NCBI RefSeq assembly: GCF_022458865.1
Contig: NZ_JAJNMU010000027.1
Location: forward strand, 1-64,000
Length of the DNA: 64,000 nt
Source: Paenibacillus periandrae
Lineage (GTDB): Bacteria > Bacillota > Bacilli > Paenibacillales > NBRC-103111
Reading direction: 5' to 3'
Part shown: positions 54,811 through 63,714 of the stretch, in pieces
Layout: each line of letters opens with the position of its first letter
How positions within the stretch are numbered: position 1 is the first letter of the stretch
Program-made: the position numbers and the translations under genes
Notes under the pieces: model-generated
The model's database searches: none
The model's input: only the letters and a program-made list of their open reading frames with translations
What the model was told of the DNA's origin: nothing

Positions 54811-55968
54811 TTGATTCGATTTAGAGGAGTTAACAAGGTTTATGAGGATGGTCACAAAGTGTTAAACGATATTAACCTGGAATTGAAGGAAGGAGAAATT
54901 ACGGTACTGATCGGTCCGAGCGGATGTGGAAAAACGACCACGATGAAATTAATTAATCGATTAATCAACCCATCGTCAGGTGAAATCATGATTCATCAGG
55001 ATAATATTGCTACTTTGGATCCTATTGAGCTTAGACGAAAGATCGGTTATGTCATTCAAAATATCGGTTTATTCCCGCATATGACCATTGCACAAAATGT
55101 AGGTGTTGTACCTCGTCTTCTAAAGTGGGAAAAACTCAAAATCGAGGCAAGGGTTGAAGAGCTATTAGAGCTTGTTGGTTTACAACCTGATATATACCGT
55201 AACCGTTACCCGTCAGAATTAAGTGGAGGGCAGCAGCAGCGCGTTGGTGTGATTCGAGCTTTAGCTGCAAACCCGGATGTTATTCTGATGGACGAACCTT
55301 TTAGTGCACTGGACCCCATCAGTCGTGAACAATTACAGGATGAGCTGGTCCGCTTGCAGCAGGATATTAAAAAAACAATCGTATTCGTCACGCATGATAT
55401 GGATGAAGCCATCAAAATCGCTGACACGATTATTTTGATGAAGGATGGAGAGATTGTTCAAACCGGACATCCGGAGCAAATTTTGCGTCATCCCGCCAAC
55501 GAATTTGTCAAAAACTTTATTGGCCAAAAAAGACTCCAGTCGCACAATATGTTGGAGGCTCCTACAGTCGATGAGGTCATGGTCGATAATCCGGCTACTG
55601 CATTTCCTTCGAGAGGTTTGGCTGCAGCCATGAAGCTGATGGAAAAGCGCCGTGTGGATTCCTTATTGATCGTGGATAAAAACAACAAGCTGCAGGGATC
55701 GGTATCGATTTACCGTGTTCTTGATCAATATGGGGAAGAAAGCAAAACCGTAGCCGATGTCATGAAGCCAGTAGAGCATGTTGTGCTGACAGGGACCTCG
55801 CTTTCCGTAGCCTTAAACATGATGACGGAATATCAATTATCCAATTTGGCCGTTGTACGTGATGACCATTATTTCGTTGGACTTATCACGAGAGGTTCTG
55901 TCGTCAGCCATATGGCAGATGTGTACTCTTCTGAAATCATTGGGGGCGATACCCATGCAGCAATCTAA
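54811..55968 (+). CDS. opuCA: osmoprotectant ABC transporter ATPase with CBS domains
   Basis: 385 residues. Start TTG 54811, eight bases after AAAGGTGG. Walker A GPSGCGKTT, signature LSGGQQQR, Walker B VILMDEP and switch His FVTHD are intact. Two CBS domains form about residues 250-375; in OpuCA these sense ionic strength or c-di-AMP. It drives uptake of glycine betaine, carnitine or choline-type solutes. Overlaps the permease gene by 14 bp. The gene order ATPase-permease-binding protein-permease is that of opuC. Confidence 0.9.
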   Translation: MIRFRGVNKVYEDGHKVLNDINLELKEGEITVLIGPSGCGKTTTMKLINRLINPSSGEIMIHQDNIATLDPIELRRKIGYVIQNIGLFPHMTIAQNVGVVPRLLKWEKLKIEARVEELLELVGLQPDIYRNRYPSELSGGQQQRVGVIRALAANPDVILMDEPFSALDPISREQLQDELVRLQQDIKKTIVFVTHDMDEAIKIADTIILMKDGEIVQTGHPEQILRHPANEFVKNFIGQKRLQSHNMLEAPTVDEVMVDNPATAFPSRGLAAAMKLMEKRRVDSLLIVDKNNKLQGSVSIYRVLDQYGEESKTVADVMKPVEHVVLTGTSLSVALNMMTEYQLSNLAVVRDDHYFVGLITRGSVVSHMADVYSSEIIGGDTHAAI

Positions 55969-56638
55969 TTTTTTTGTGAAATATGTTGAATTTTTGCAGG
56001 AAAGATACCCCGATATTGTAATTGCTACGCGTGACCACCTGACTATTTCTGCAGTTTCTATCGTTCTGGGTACGTTGGTTGCCGTTCCGTTAGGTATGTT
56101 TCTGGCGAAGAATCAGATGAAATGGCTGCATACCCTCATTTTTACAATCACGAATGTATTTCAGACGATTCCAAGCTTGGCGCTGTTGGCCATTCTGATT
56201 CCACTGCTGGGGATCGGGGTGAAGCCGGCCATATTCGCTTTATTTCTATATTCCATACTGCCTATTCTTCGAAATACGTATGCAGGCTTTCATGCTGTCG
56301 ATCCGTCTATTGTGGAGTCGGCCCGGGGCATGGGTTACAGTGCGAGCCAGCGCTTGCTGCTCATTCAGTTCCCGCTGGCATTTCCTTATATCATGTCCGG
56401 TTTGCGGATCACCACAGTCTATATTATCAGCTGGACCACTTTAGCGGCATTAATCGGTGCCGGGGGTCTTGGAGAGCTGATCGTCTCGGGTATCGGTGTC
56501 AATAAGAAAGAGCTTATTATTTCAGGGGCTGTTTCCGCTATCTTACTGGCTTTGCTCGCTGATCGAATTCTGGGCAGTATTGAAAAACGGGTTTCCCGAA
56601 AAGCTCAAACGACGTCATTGAACGCAACCAAGGCTTGA
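55955..56638 (+). CDS. opuCB: osmoprotectant ABC transporter permease
   Basis: About 227 residues from ATG 55955, preceded by GGGGGCGAT; the longer frame from 55853 lies inside opuCA. Five to six membrane helices. EAA-type loop AVDPSIVESARGMGYSASQRLLLIQFPLA. Overlaps opuCA, so translationally coupled. Works with 57625 as a heterodimeric channel. Confidence 0.88.
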   Translation: MQQSNFFVKYVEFLQERYPDIVIATRDHLTISAVSIVLGTLVAVPLGMFLAKNQMKWLHTLIFTITNVFQTIPSLALLAILIPLLGIGVKPAIFALFLYSILPILRNTYAGFHAVDPSIVESARGMGYSASQRLLLIQFPLAFPYIMSGLRITTVYIISWTTLAALIGAGGLGELIVSGIGVNKKELIISGAVSAILLALLADRILGSIEKRVSRKAQTTSLNATKA

Positions 56639-56680
56639 ATGAACATGTAAATAAATCAAAACGATATATATGGAGGAATT

Positions 56681-57607
56681 ATGAGAAAAAAAGGAATATT
56701 GCTTACAGTTAGTGTCGCATTGTTGGGGTCGTTGGTATTGTCTGCATGCAGTGATCAAGGTGCGAGCAGCGGTAAGGAGGGTGCGGCGTCAGCTTCGATC
56801 AATATCGGCACCCAAACCTACACCGAACCGAAAATTTTAGCCGAAATGTACAAAGCACTAATTGAACAAAATACGAAGGTAAAAGTGAAAATTGTACCAG
56901 ACCTCGCTGCAAGCCCGATTGTCATTCAATCGATGAAGAACAATGACATTCAAATGGCCACTTTGTATACAGGAGAAATTTTTAACGGATATTTTGATAT
57001 TCAAGACACGAAGGATCGCAAAGAGGTATTAAAGCAAGCGCAGGAGGGGTTCGACAAAACGTTTGGATTCAAATGGTTTGAACCTTATGGCTTTGAAAAT
57101 ACGTATGCCTTCACCGTGCGCAAGGAGCTTGCTGATCAACACAAGCTGAGCACGGTATCCGATTTGAAGGAGCTTGCCCAAACGATGAAGCTCGGTGTGG
57201 ATACGACATGGCTGGAAAGAGATAACGATGGCTACAGAGCCTTTACCAAGTTCTACGGCTTTGCCTTCGGAGAGAGATTTCCGATGGAAATATCCTTAGT
57301 TTATCAAGCAGTTGCTGATAAAAAGGTAGATGTCGTCCTTGCCTACACAACAGATCCGGGAATCAAACAATATAACCTGCAAGCCTTAAAGGATGACAAA
57401 CAATTTTTCCCGCCTTATGATGCTTCACCAGTAGTTAGAAAAGATACCTTACAGCAGCTGCCTGAACTGAATGATGTCATTGCTTCCTTGGCAGGAAAAA
57501 TTGATGCCGAAGCGATGACTGCCTTGAACTATGAGGTGGATGTGAATAAGCGTAGTCCACAGGAGGTAGCTGCACAATTTTTGAAAAAAATCGGATTGCT
57601 GAAATAA
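56681..57607 (+). CDS. opuCC: osmoprotectant-binding lipoprotein
   Basis: 308 residues with lipobox LVLSAC. OpuAC-type solute-binding domain: INIGTQTYTEPKILAEMYKAL, then MATLYTGEIFNGYF and DVVLAYTTDPGIKQYNL. The pocket aromatic residues probably include Tyr in QTYTEPK and Tyr in LYTGE. It is anchored on the outer face and passes compatible solutes to the OpuCB/CD channel. Confidence 0.9.
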   Translation: MRKKGILLTVSVALLGSLVLSACSDQGASSGKEGAASASINIGTQTYTEPKILAEMYKALIEQNTKVKVKIVPDLAASPIVIQSMKNNDIQMATLYTGEIFNGYFDIQDTKDRKEVLKQAQEGFDKTFGFKWFEPYGFENTYAFTVRKELADQHKLSTVSDLKELAQTMKLGVDTTWLERDNDGYRAFTKFYGFAFGERFPMEISLVYQAVADKKVDVVLAYTTDPGIKQYNLQALKDDKQFFPPYDASPVVRKDTLQQLPELNDVIASLAGKIDAEAMTALNYEVDVNKRSPQEVAAQFLKKIGLLK

Positions 57608-57624
57608 GTTGAGGATGTGAAACA

Positions 57625-58317
57625 ATGAATCAGAACAGGAATGGAATCATAGAGCTCTTTCAGTATATGCAGGAAAATGCAGTTCACCTGCTGAGCTTGA
57701 CATGGGATCATATCCTCATGGTAATCAGTGGACTTGGCCTCGCTCTCATCGTCGGTATACCGTTAGGTGTTGTCAGCGCACGCAATGAAAGGCTGGCATC
57801 CGTCATATTGGCCGTTGCAAATGTGATTCAAGTGATGCCGAGCTTAGCCTTATTGGCATTATTGATGTTATACCTTGGATTGGGCTTTAAAACGATAGCA
57901 GTCGGTTTGTTCTTGTATTCGCTGCTTCCGATTATTCGCAACACTTACGTGGGCTTGAAGGAAGTCGATGCAGGGATCAGCGAAGCCGGTAAAGGGCTCG
58001 GCATGAGCCCTTGGCAGCTGCTGCTAAAGGTTCAACTGCCGCTTTCATTACCGTTTCTGATGGCAGGACTTCGTGTAGCTGCTGTCATAGCCATCGGTGT
58101 GGCCACGCTGGCTCCGTTATTTGGAGGGGATGGACTTGGGAGGGAAATCTATTCCGGGCTTAACCTTCGCAACTCTATGAAAATTTATGCAGGAGCTATT
58201 CCTGCTGCTGTATTGGCTATATTGGCGGATATATTCCTGGGCAGGCTGCAGGAAAAGCTGAAGACTGGGAACCGTCTGCAAAAGCCGACTTTGAATCATA
58301 GATCAGCAAAGGCTTGA
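57625..58317 (+). CDS. opuCD: osmoprotectant ABC transporter permease
   Basis: 230 residues, second permease, paralogue of opuCB. Loop EVDAGISEAGKGLGMSPWQLLLKVQLPLS. Starts 18 bp after opuCC. Last gene of the operon, followed 46 bp later by a terminator. Confidence 0.88.
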   Translation: MNQNRNGIIELFQYMQENAVHLLSLTWDHILMVISGLGLALIVGIPLGVVSARNERLASVILAVANVIQVMPSLALLALLMLYLGLGFKTIAVGLFLYSLLPIIRNTYVGLKEVDAGISEAGKGLGMSPWQLLLKVQLPLSLPFLMAGLRVAAVIAIGVATLAPLFGGDGLGREIYSGLNLRNSMKIYAGAIPAAVLAILADIFLGRLQEKLKTGNRLQKPTLNHRSAKA

Positions 58318-58363
58318 GCCTTTACACGTCTAACGTTAACTGTTGTTAAATATTCACTTAGTT

Positions 58364-58387
58364 GAGGCCGCTGAGGCCTCTTTTTTT
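58364..58387 (+). terminator. intrinsic terminator of opuC
   Basis: GAGGCC-GCTGA-GGCCTC with T7 following. Confidence 0.85.
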
Positions 58388-58403
58388 CATTGATAAAAAC
58401 CAC

Positions 58404-58462
58404 TTGACCGGATTTTGAAAACGAATTATAGTTATATGTAATCGATTACGTAAACGATTACA
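58404..58462 (+). promoter_or_regulatory. promoter and LacI-type operators of the fucose/ribulokinase operon
   Basis: TTGACC (58404-58409), 17 bp, TATAGT (58427-58432). Directly downstream at 58437-58462 lie two overlapping near-palindromes, GTAATCGATTAC and GTAAACGATTAC, with the central CG of LacI-family operators. They would block transcription from this promoter, giving autoregulation by the LacI protein at 58488. Confidence 0.65.
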
Positions 58463-58487
58463 GAGTACATCTCTTAGGAGGGCAATT

Positions 58488-59495
58488 ATGGCCAAGGCCA
58501 CAATCAAGCAAGTAGCCGCAGAGGCGGGCGTATCTACAGCCACCATATCGCGGGTACTGAACAGCAGCGGCTATGTCAGCGATGAGGTCAAGAATCGAGT
58601 GATGCTCGCAATCGACAAGCTGCAATACCAGCCTAACGCCATTGCGAGAAGCCTGAAGCAGGACAAAAGCTTTACGATTGGCGTCGTGCTGCCGGACATA
58701 TCGAATCCATTTTTTATGACGATATGCCGAGGGCTGGAGGATGTGGTTCAGGAATACGGCTACCATCTGATCTTTTGCAGCTCCGATGAGCTGCCCGAGA
58801 AAGAGGCGCAGCTGCTGCAGCTGATGACCGAGAAAAGAGTGGACGCTGTTGTCCTGGCTACCACAGGTGGCAATGAGGATCTGGTGGCGCGAATGTCGGC
58901 TGCTGGGATTCAGTTTATTTTGGTCGATAGAAGCCTGGATTTACCCGGAACTGCTGTTGACCTCGTAGCTGAGGATGATGTGAATGGAGCTTATGCGCTG
59001 ACAAAGCAGTTAATTCAGCAGGGGCACTCCGTTATTGGCGTGATTAATGGCTGTATGGGCGTCAGTACGGGACAGGATCGATTTATAGGCTGCCAGAAGG
59101 CTTTTGCGGAAGCAGGTATGGAGCATGAGGCTGCATATGATTATGACGGCAAGTTCACGGAGGCAGGTGGCAGAGAGGCTGTAAGGTATTTTCTGCAAAT
59201 GACAAAGCCGCCGACAGCACTGTTATCCTTCAATAACAAAATGACGTTTGGAGCGCTGCTGGAGCTGACCGAGAACGGTCGGGACATTCCCGGAGATATT
59301 GCGATTGCTTCGTATGGAGAAGTCGAGGCGGCAAGGCTGCTCAAGCGCTCCGGCATTGTGTATGTGGATCAAAAGCCATACGAATTGGGTATCAAGGCTG
59401 GGAGAACGATTTTGCATCGATTGGAGAAGGGTGCGGAAAGTTCAGAGGTAGTTCGCGATATTTTACAACCTGTAATTAAAAAATTGGAATCCTGA
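58488..59495 (+). CDS. LacI-family transcriptional regulator
   Basis: 335 residues. The helix-turn-helix is TIKQVAAEAGVSTATISRVLNSSG, with the hinge helix KLQYQPNAIARSLK. The ligand domain is a periplasmic-binding fold (TIGVVLPDISNPFF onward). Start ATG 58488 follows TAGGAGGG. It is followed after 14 bp by fucI, so the effector is probably L-fucose, D-arabinose or a product of it. Confidence 0.9.
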   Translation: MAKATIKQVAAEAGVSTATISRVLNSSGYVSDEVKNRVMLAIDKLQYQPNAIARSLKQDKSFTIGVVLPDISNPFFMTICRGLEDVVQEYGYHLIFCSSDELPEKEAQLLQLMTEKRVDAVVLATTGGNEDLVARMSAAGIQFILVDRSLDLPGTAVDLVAEDDVNGAYALTKQLIQQGHSVIGVINGCMGVSTGQDRFIGCQKAFAEAGMEHEAAYDYDGKFTEAGGREAVRYFLQMTKPPTALLSFNNKMTFGALLELTENGRDIPGDIAIASYGEVEAARLLKRSGIVYVDQKPYELGIKAGRTILHRLEKGAESSEVVRDILQPVIKKLES

Positions 59496-59509
59496 GAGGA
59501 GCTTTTTGT

Positions 59510-61309
59510 ATGAAACATGTAGAAGCGGTTAATCGTCTGAACGGCAGTATGCCGAAAATTGGTATTCGTCCTGCGGTTGATGGTCGTCGCGGCGGGATTC
59601 GAGAGTCGTTGGAGGAAGTGACAATGAACATGGCACATGCTGTGGCGGAGTTTTTGTCGTCCAATTTGCGCCATTCAAATGGATTGCCAGTGGAATGTGT
59701 TGTAGCTGATACGTGTATTGGTGGCGTAGCGGAAGCCGCACGGACAGCTGAGAAATTCGCACGTGCAGGGGTTGGTGTTAGCATCACGGTTACTCCTTCA
59801 TGGTGCTACCCGACAGAAACCATCGACACAGACCCGACAATACCCAAAGCGATCTGGGGATTTAATGGAACTGAGCGTCCGGGAGCGGTATATTTGGCTG
59901 CTGCATTGTCTGCGCATAACCAGAAGGGACTTCCCGCCTTCAGTATTTATGGCAAAGACGTACAGGATATCGGCGATACGACGATTACTCCCGATGTTCA
60001 GCAGAAGCTGCTGCAATTTGCCAAAGCGGGCTTGGTTGTAGCGACGATACGGGGCAAGTCGTACCTGTCGATGGGCTCTGTTTCGATGGGGATCGCTGGC
60101 TGCATTGCAGACGAGAGCTTTTTCCAAAGCTACCTGGGAATGCGCAACGAGTATGTGGACATGACCGAGTTTGTGCGCCGTATGGAGCTCGGCATTTATG
60201 ATAAGGAAGAATATGAGCGTGCTTTGGTGTGGACGAAGGAGAACTGCAAGGAGGGCGGGGATGTGAATCCGCCTGAGCTGACAAGGACTCGTGAACAAAA
60301 GGATCAAGACTGGGAAACAGTTGTCAAAATGACTTTGATTGCAAGAGATTTAATGATCGGCAATCCGCAGCTCGATGGCATGGGCTATGGAGAGGAAGCA
60401 TTGGGCCACAATGCGATAGCCGCAGGCTTTCAAGGTCAACGGGCTTGGACGGATTTCTTCCCGAATGGTGATTTTATGGAAGCGATCTTGTCCAGCTCGT
60501 TCGATTGGAATGGCATTCGGGAGCCTTATGTACTTGCAACAGAAAATGATACGCTGAACGGGATTACGATGCTGTTCGGACATTTACTTACAAATGCGGC
60601 GCAAATTTTTGCCGACGTCCGTACGTATTGGAGTCCTGAAGCAGTGAAGCGCGTAACCGGCAAGGAGCTTGAAGGCAGAGCCAAGGATGGCGTTATACAT
60701 CTGATTAACTCGGGCCCAGCAGCACTTGATGGAACGGGCACACAAAGCGTGGATGGTCAACCCGCAATGAAGCCATATTGGGACATTACAGCCGAAGAGG
60801 TGAAGCAATCTTTGGAGGCCACCCAGTGGTGCCCAGCGGTTGACTTCTTCCGTGGCGGTGGATTTTCAACTGATTTTACAACACGCGGGGGAATGCCGGT
60901 GACGATGGCCAGAATCAATCTGATTGCAGGTCTTGGACCTGTGCTGCAGCTGGCTGAAGGTTATACAGTAGAGCTGCCGGATGATGTTCACGACAAGCTG
61001 GATCAACGCAGCAACCCGACATGGCCGACGACCTGGTTCGTACCGAACCTGACCGGAACAGGTGCATTTAAAGATGTGTACTCGGTCATGAACAACTGGG
61101 GCTCCAATCATGGTTCAGTGAGCTATGGACATATTGGCGGAGACTTGATCACATTAGCCTCAATGCTGCGGATTCCAGTCAGCATGCATAATGTGGAAGA
61201 GGAACGCTTGTTCCAGCCAAGTGCCTGGAATGCTTTTGGCACGAGTGACCGTACAGGAGCCGATTTCCGTGCTTGCGATAATTTTGGTCCTTTATATGGC
61301 AAGAAGTAG
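59510..61309 (+). CDS. fucI: L-fucose isomerase (also acts on D-arabinose in this family)
   Basis: 599 residues, full length for FucI (about 590). Family segments: PKIGIRPAVDGRRGGIRESL, TPSWCYPTE, GFNGTERPGAVYLAA, SIYGKDVQDI and ATENDTLNGI; metal-binding Glu and Asp lie within MGIAGCIADESFFQ and ENDTLNG. It interconverts L-fucose and L-fuculose (or D-arabinose and D-ribulose) with Mn. It sits in an operon between the LacI regulator and a ribulokinase; no fuculokinase or FucA aldolase gene is in the window. Confidence 0.92.
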   Translation: MKHVEAVNRLNGSMPKIGIRPAVDGRRGGIRESLEEVTMNMAHAVAEFLSSNLRHSNGLPVECVVADTCIGGVAEAARTAEKFARAGVGVSITVTPSWCYPTETIDTDPTIPKAIWGFNGTERPGAVYLAAALSAHNQKGLPAFSIYGKDVQDIGDTTITPDVQQKLLQFAKAGLVVATIRGKSYLSMGSVSMGIAGCIADESFFQSYLGMRNEYVDMTEFVRRMELGIYDKEEYERALVWTKENCKEGGDVNPPELTRTREQKDQDWETVVKMTLIARDLMIGNPQLDGMGYGEEALGHNAIAAGFQGQRAWTDFFPNGDFMEAILSSSFDWNGIREPYVLATENDTLNGITMLFGHLLTNAAQIFADVRTYWSPEAVKRVTGKELEGRAKDGVIHLINSGPAALDGTGTQSVDGQPAMKPYWDITAEEVKQSLEATQWCPAVDFFRGGGFSTDFTTRGGMPVTMARINLIAGLGPVLQLAEGYTVELPDDVHDKLDQRSNPTWPTTWFVPNLTGTGAFKDVYSVMNNWGSNHGSVSYGHIGGDLITLASMLRIPVSMHNVEEERLFQPSAWNAFGTSDRTGADFRACDNFGPLYGKK

Positions 61310-61332
61310 ACTGTAGGGAGGACTTATTCATT

Positions 61333-63018
61333 ATGAAAAAAACATATGCAATCGGTGTGGATTATGGTACGGAATCAGGAAGAGCGCTGCTGGTAGATAT
61401 TTCGAATGGTGCGGAAATTGCTACACATGTAACCAAGTACCCACATGGAGTTATCGATGAACGGCTGCCCGTATCGGGCCGTCGTCTGGAAGTGGATTGG
61501 GCGCTGCAGCACCCTGACGATTATTTGGAAGTGCTCCGGAAGTCCGTTCCGGCGGTCGTTCGAGAGTCTGGCGTCGATCCTGCTGATGTGATTGGAATCG
61601 GTATCGATTTTACCGCTTGCACCATGCTGCCGCTCGACAGAGCAGGTCAGCCCTTGTGCTTTGATCCGCAGCTTCGCGACAATCCGCATAGCTGGGTCAA
61701 GCTGTGGAAGCATCATGCTGCACAGGAAGAAGCGAACCGCATCAATGAGACCGCTGAGCAGCGGGGCGAAGCTTTTTTGGCCCGTTATGGGGGTAAGATC
61801 TCTTCGGAGTGGATGCTCGCCAAGGTATGGCAAATTTTGAATGAAGCACCTGAGCTGTATGAGCAGACAGATCAGTTTCTGGAGGCGGCCGATTGGGTCG
61901 TTTCCCAAATGACCGGACAAATCGCCAAGAATAGCTGCACAGCGGGCTACAAAGCTATTTGGCATAAAGAGCAGGGATATCCATCCTCTGATTTTCTCGG
62001 TTCCCTCGATCCGCGGCTGGCGGATTTGGCAAGTACCAAGCTGCGTGGAGCGATTCATCCACTAGGTACGAAGGCGGGTGGTTTGACCGAGGAAATGGCG
62101 ATGTCTTTGGGTCTGCGAGCAGGCACTGCGGTTGCTGTAGCCAATGTGGATGCCCATGCTGCGGTTCCTGCTGTTGGTGTAGTTGAACCGGGTAAGCTGG
62201 TCATGGCGATGGGTACATCCATATGCCACTTGCTTCTCGACGAAACCGAGAAGCAGGTCGAGGGTATGTGCGGTGTTGTAGAGGACGGCATTATCCCCGG
62301 ATATTACGGCTATGAAGCAGGACAATCGGCAGTAGGCGATATATTCGCCTGGTATGTAGAGCAGGGAGTTCCAGCTTATGTCGAGCAAGCGGCATCAGCT
62401 GCGGGAATCGGAGTTCATGAATGGCTAGAGCAGCAGGCTTCGGCATATCAACCGGGTGAAACCGGGCTGCTTGCGCTTGATTGGTGGAACGGCAACCGCT
62501 CCGTGCTGGTCAATGCTGATCTAACCGGGCTTCTGATAGGCTGCACGCTGCAGACGAAGCCGGAGGAAATCTACCGTGCCCTGCTTGAAGCCACAGCCTT
62601 TGGTACAAGGAAAATTATCGATGCCTTTAACGACAATGGGGTTAAAGTGAACGAACTGTATGCATGCGGAGGGCTGCCGCAGCGCAACCGGCTGCTGATG
62701 CAAATCTATGCGGACGTAACCGGACGCGAGATCAAAATCGCTGATTCCACGCAAACACCTGCCTTGGGTGCCGCGATGTTTGGCGCAGTAGCCGCTGGAG
62801 CTGCGGCTGGTGGCTATGATAATATCGTCGATGCCGCTGAACAGATGGCGAGAGTCAGAGAAGAGACGTTCCAGCCTATTCCTGCACATACGGCTGTTTA
62901 CGATAAGCTATATGCAGAGTATTGCACCTTGCACGATTATTTTGGTCGTGGCGCCAATCCGATTATGAAGCGATTGAAACAAATTAGCGAGAACGCAGCA
63001 CAGTCAGCTATTTCATAA
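61333..63018 (+). CDS. araB: ribulokinase (FGGY family)
   Basis: 561 residues, the AraB length. The N-terminus is AIGVDYGTESGRALLVD; GIGIDFTACTMLPLD and LRDNPHSWVKLWKHH are ribulokinase-specific. The C-terminal ATP site is YACGGLPQRNRLLMQIYAD. AraB enzymes phosphorylate D- and L-ribulose and ribitol. Behind fucI it could phosphorylate D-ribulose from D-arabinose or, with altered specificity, L-fuculose. Starts 24 bp after fucI with AGGGAGG. Confidence 0.88.
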   Translation: MKKTYAIGVDYGTESGRALLVDISNGAEIATHVTKYPHGVIDERLPVSGRRLEVDWALQHPDDYLEVLRKSVPAVVRESGVDPADVIGIGIDFTACTMLPLDRAGQPLCFDPQLRDNPHSWVKLWKHHAAQEEANRINETAEQRGEAFLARYGGKISSEWMLAKVWQILNEAPELYEQTDQFLEAADWVVSQMTGQIAKNSCTAGYKAIWHKEQGYPSSDFLGSLDPRLADLASTKLRGAIHPLGTKAGGLTEEMAMSLGLRAGTAVAVANVDAHAAVPAVGVVEPGKLVMAMGTSICHLLLDETEKQVEGMCGVVEDGIIPGYYGYEAGQSAVGDIFAWYVEQGVPAYVEQAASAAGIGVHEWLEQQASAYQPGETGLLALDWWNGNRSVLVNADLTGLLIGCTLQTKPEEIYRALLEATAFGTRKIIDAFNDNGVKVNELYACGGLPQRNRLLMQIYADVTGREIKIADSTQTPALGAAMFGAVAAGAAAGGYDNIVDAAEQMARVREETFQPIPAHTAVYDKLYAEYCTLHDYFGRGANPIMKRLKQISENAAQSAIS

Positions 63019-63055
63019 TCCATCGCACTCTTATAGGGCAGATAATCGGCCGAGT

Positions 63056-63097
63056 AAAAGCCTCAATCCCATAGTTAGACGGGGATTGAGGCTTTTT
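63056..63097. terminator. bidirectional terminator
   Basis: AAAAGCCTCAATCCC (63056-63070) and GGGATTGAGGCTTTTT (63082-63097) form a perfect stem between convergent genes. Confidence 0.88.
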
Positions 63098-63160
63098 CGT
63101 GTCAGAAGCAGTCTGAAGTTTAGTGGCGGACACTCGTGCCCTACAGAGCAATCATCGAGG

Positions 63161-63541
63161 CTATTGCTTGGACTTTTGCTCCTCATATCCAGCATGATGA
63201 TAGTCCGGGCTTAACAACCGCGGTAATATACCCATTTTTTCGATATGCTTTTTGGTTTCATAGGTTCCTATTTCATACAAATACCGATAAATGTTAAGGA
63301 TATCTCCATTAAACCGTTCTGTAGAGGGGTCCTGATCGGCAGTTTTGTATGGGATGGTTGCACGTTTAAACGTTAATTCCTCGGATGCTGCTTGCTTGTC
63401 GAACAAATCGCGCAATACGGCAATTTCCTTCTCGTTAGCCTCTACAACGAATTCATGTGTTCGATTGGCCTTGTCGTTCAGTGCTTGCAGCTTTTCGATA
63501 AGCCCTGTTGCAACTGATACGTAATAGGTAGATTTTGGCAT
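63161..63541 (-). CDS. hypothetical protein
   Basis: 126 residues, start ATG 63541 with AGGAGG. Charged and soluble: KSTYYVSVATGLIEKLQALN, a stretch VVEANEKEIAVLRDLFDKQ, and a C-terminal LSPDYHHAGYEEQK. It looks like a conserved small Bacillota protein but I do not recognise the family. Confidence 0.65.
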   Translation of the reverse strand: MPKSTYYVSVATGLIEKLQALNDKANRTHEFVVEANEKEIAVLRDLFDKQAASEELTFKRATIPYKTADQDPSTERFNGDILNIYRYLYEIGTYETKKHIEKMGILPRLLSPDYHHAGYEEQKSKQ

Positions 63542-63714
63542 GTGAGTTCCTCCTGAGCCATGCGGTTTATATCCATTTGTTAACCTTCCTATCTAACAAT
63601 GAAACAAAGGTAGGTAGAAAGAGCAATTATTTTGTAAATGCTCCAGATTTGTTCTATTATAAATATGTTGGAAATGGTATGTAGGATTATTACCCAATGA
63701 GGAGGTTTTCATGG

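Noticed and set aside
58437..58462. A cre site (CcpA) rather than LacI operators
   Set aside because: The half-sites resemble cre, but two overlapping copies directly at the promoter of a LacI gene fit autoregulation better; CcpA binding cannot be excluded.
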